Positions 6,371 through 6,588 of a stretch of 6,588 nucleotides of DNA are shown here, piece by piece. Positions within the stretch are counted from its first letter, which is position 1; each line of letters opens with the position of its first letter. The stretch comes from a bacterium (GTDB taxonomy: Bacteria; UBP13; UBA5359), in assembly GCA_028699365.1 (NCBI GenBank), contig JAQVUQ010000160.1, positions 1 to 6,588 of the forward strand. Reading direction: 5' to 3'. A program made the translations under genes and the position numbers. Below the pieces are notes generated by a model. It saw nothing but the letters and a program-made list of their open reading frames with translations, was not told the origin of the DNA and ran no database searches.

Positions 6371-6484
6371 TCACTCACGTATCAACATTGCGGTCTGACT
6401 TGCAAAGAAGATTGCGTAGAGCAAAACAATTACAGCACCCTGATAGCGTGACAGGCACTTCCCTTGCTTGCGGAAAAGCATTAT
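6371..6484 (-). pseudogene. C-terminal remnant resembling a Na+/Ca2+ antiporter (CaCA) protein
   Basis: In the frame ending at TGA 6373-6371, about 37 codons read MLFRKQGKCLSRYQG, then a hydrophobic segment AVIVLLYAIFFASQTAML, then IRE. A basic loop, S-R-x-x-G, and a final transmembrane helix with L-L-Y is the usual ending of prokaryotic calcium/sodium antiporters (for example the YrbG type). Only this terminal piece is present. Upstream the sequence switches to a serine recombinase in another frame, so it cannot be a functional transporter. The assignment rests on a short match judged by eye, but the helix and motif are more protein-like than the overlapping recombinase-frame tail. Confidence 0.45.
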
Positions 6485-6588
6485 CCCTTTTTTTGCCTGT
6501 AACCTTCTCTTGATATATGTTTCTCACATCAACGCCATAAGCCTTTAAGGCATCCATTTGACGATCCAAACACTGATCCAAAGTTGAA
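6485..6588 (-). pseudogene. Serine recombinase (resolvase/invertase) N-terminal fragment
   Basis: Reading in from the right window edge, the frame gives STLDQCLDRQMDALKAYGV followed by DVRNIYQEKVTGKKRD. This is the conserved start of resolvase/invertase catalytic domains: the S-T-x-x-Q motif whose Ser is the nucleophile (codon 6587-6585), L-x-x-Q-x-x-A-L, then I-(Y/F)-x-E-K-x-(T/S)-G-x-K-R-D. The gene's first few codons lie outside the window. After KKRD the expected R-P-x-L continuation is absent and the frame runs through unrelated residues to a stop at 6375. Most of the catalytic domain and all of the DNA-binding domain are therefore lost. It is most likely a remnant of a mobile element. 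Confidence 0.7.

Noticed and set aside
1-6588. CRISPR array, tRNA or rRNA genes
   Set aside because: No regularly spaced short repeats and no recognisable tRNA or rRNA sequence were seen; the only sizeable repeat is the lacI tandem duplication.

Overview
All recognisable genes lie on the minus strand, so transcription runs from high to low coordinates. The closest stylistic match is Armatimonadota: the DUF1559 (H-X9-DG) pseudopilin has the [10 protein letters not shown]...[19 protein letters not shown] type of N-terminus seen in that phylum rather than the planctomycete type. It sits with LacI-family regulators and large secreted proteins of glycosidase character. This assignment is inferred from protein style only.

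Layout in order of transcription. (1) 6588-6371 is a debris zone at the window edge. A serine-recombinase N-terminal fragment (continuing off the window) is joined to what looks like the last ~37 codons of a Na+/Ca2+ antiporter-type membrane protein in another frame. A short REP-like hairpin (6319-6339) follows. (2) A strong sigma70-type promoter (6257-6229), whose -35 box is embedded in a perfect inverted repeat, drives the first LacI-family regulator (LacI-B, 6172-5093). (3) A second promoter plus a LacI-type operator (5085-5029) drives a paralogous regulator (LacI-A, 4996-3923). (4) A near-copy of that promoter and operator (3914-3858) drives an apparent operon: DUF1559 pseudopilin (3787-3071), secreted LamG/concanavalin-like protein (3024-2227), and a very large secreted glycosidase-like protein (2207 to beyond position 1). 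No stretch over 300 bases lacks a gene; the longest (6173-6370) holds the LacI-B promoter and the REP-like hairpin.

The main point of interest is the regulator pair. [Promoter-operator + lacI gene] is tandemly duplicated with a period of ~1170 bp. The DNA-reading half of the two proteins is 137/138 identical, and nearly identical at synonymous sites too, whereas the remaining 213 residues (most of the ligand-sensing domain) are only about 76% identical with a sharp break. Both proteins should therefore read the same operator, which occurs twice here: in front of lacI-A and in front of the pseudopilin operon, but not in front of lacI-B. This suggests two sensors converging on one operator, with LacI-B above LacI-A, controlling a secreted sugar-binding/processing operon headed by a pseudopilin. 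The regulatory logic is inference; the repeats, promoters and operators are visible in the sequence.
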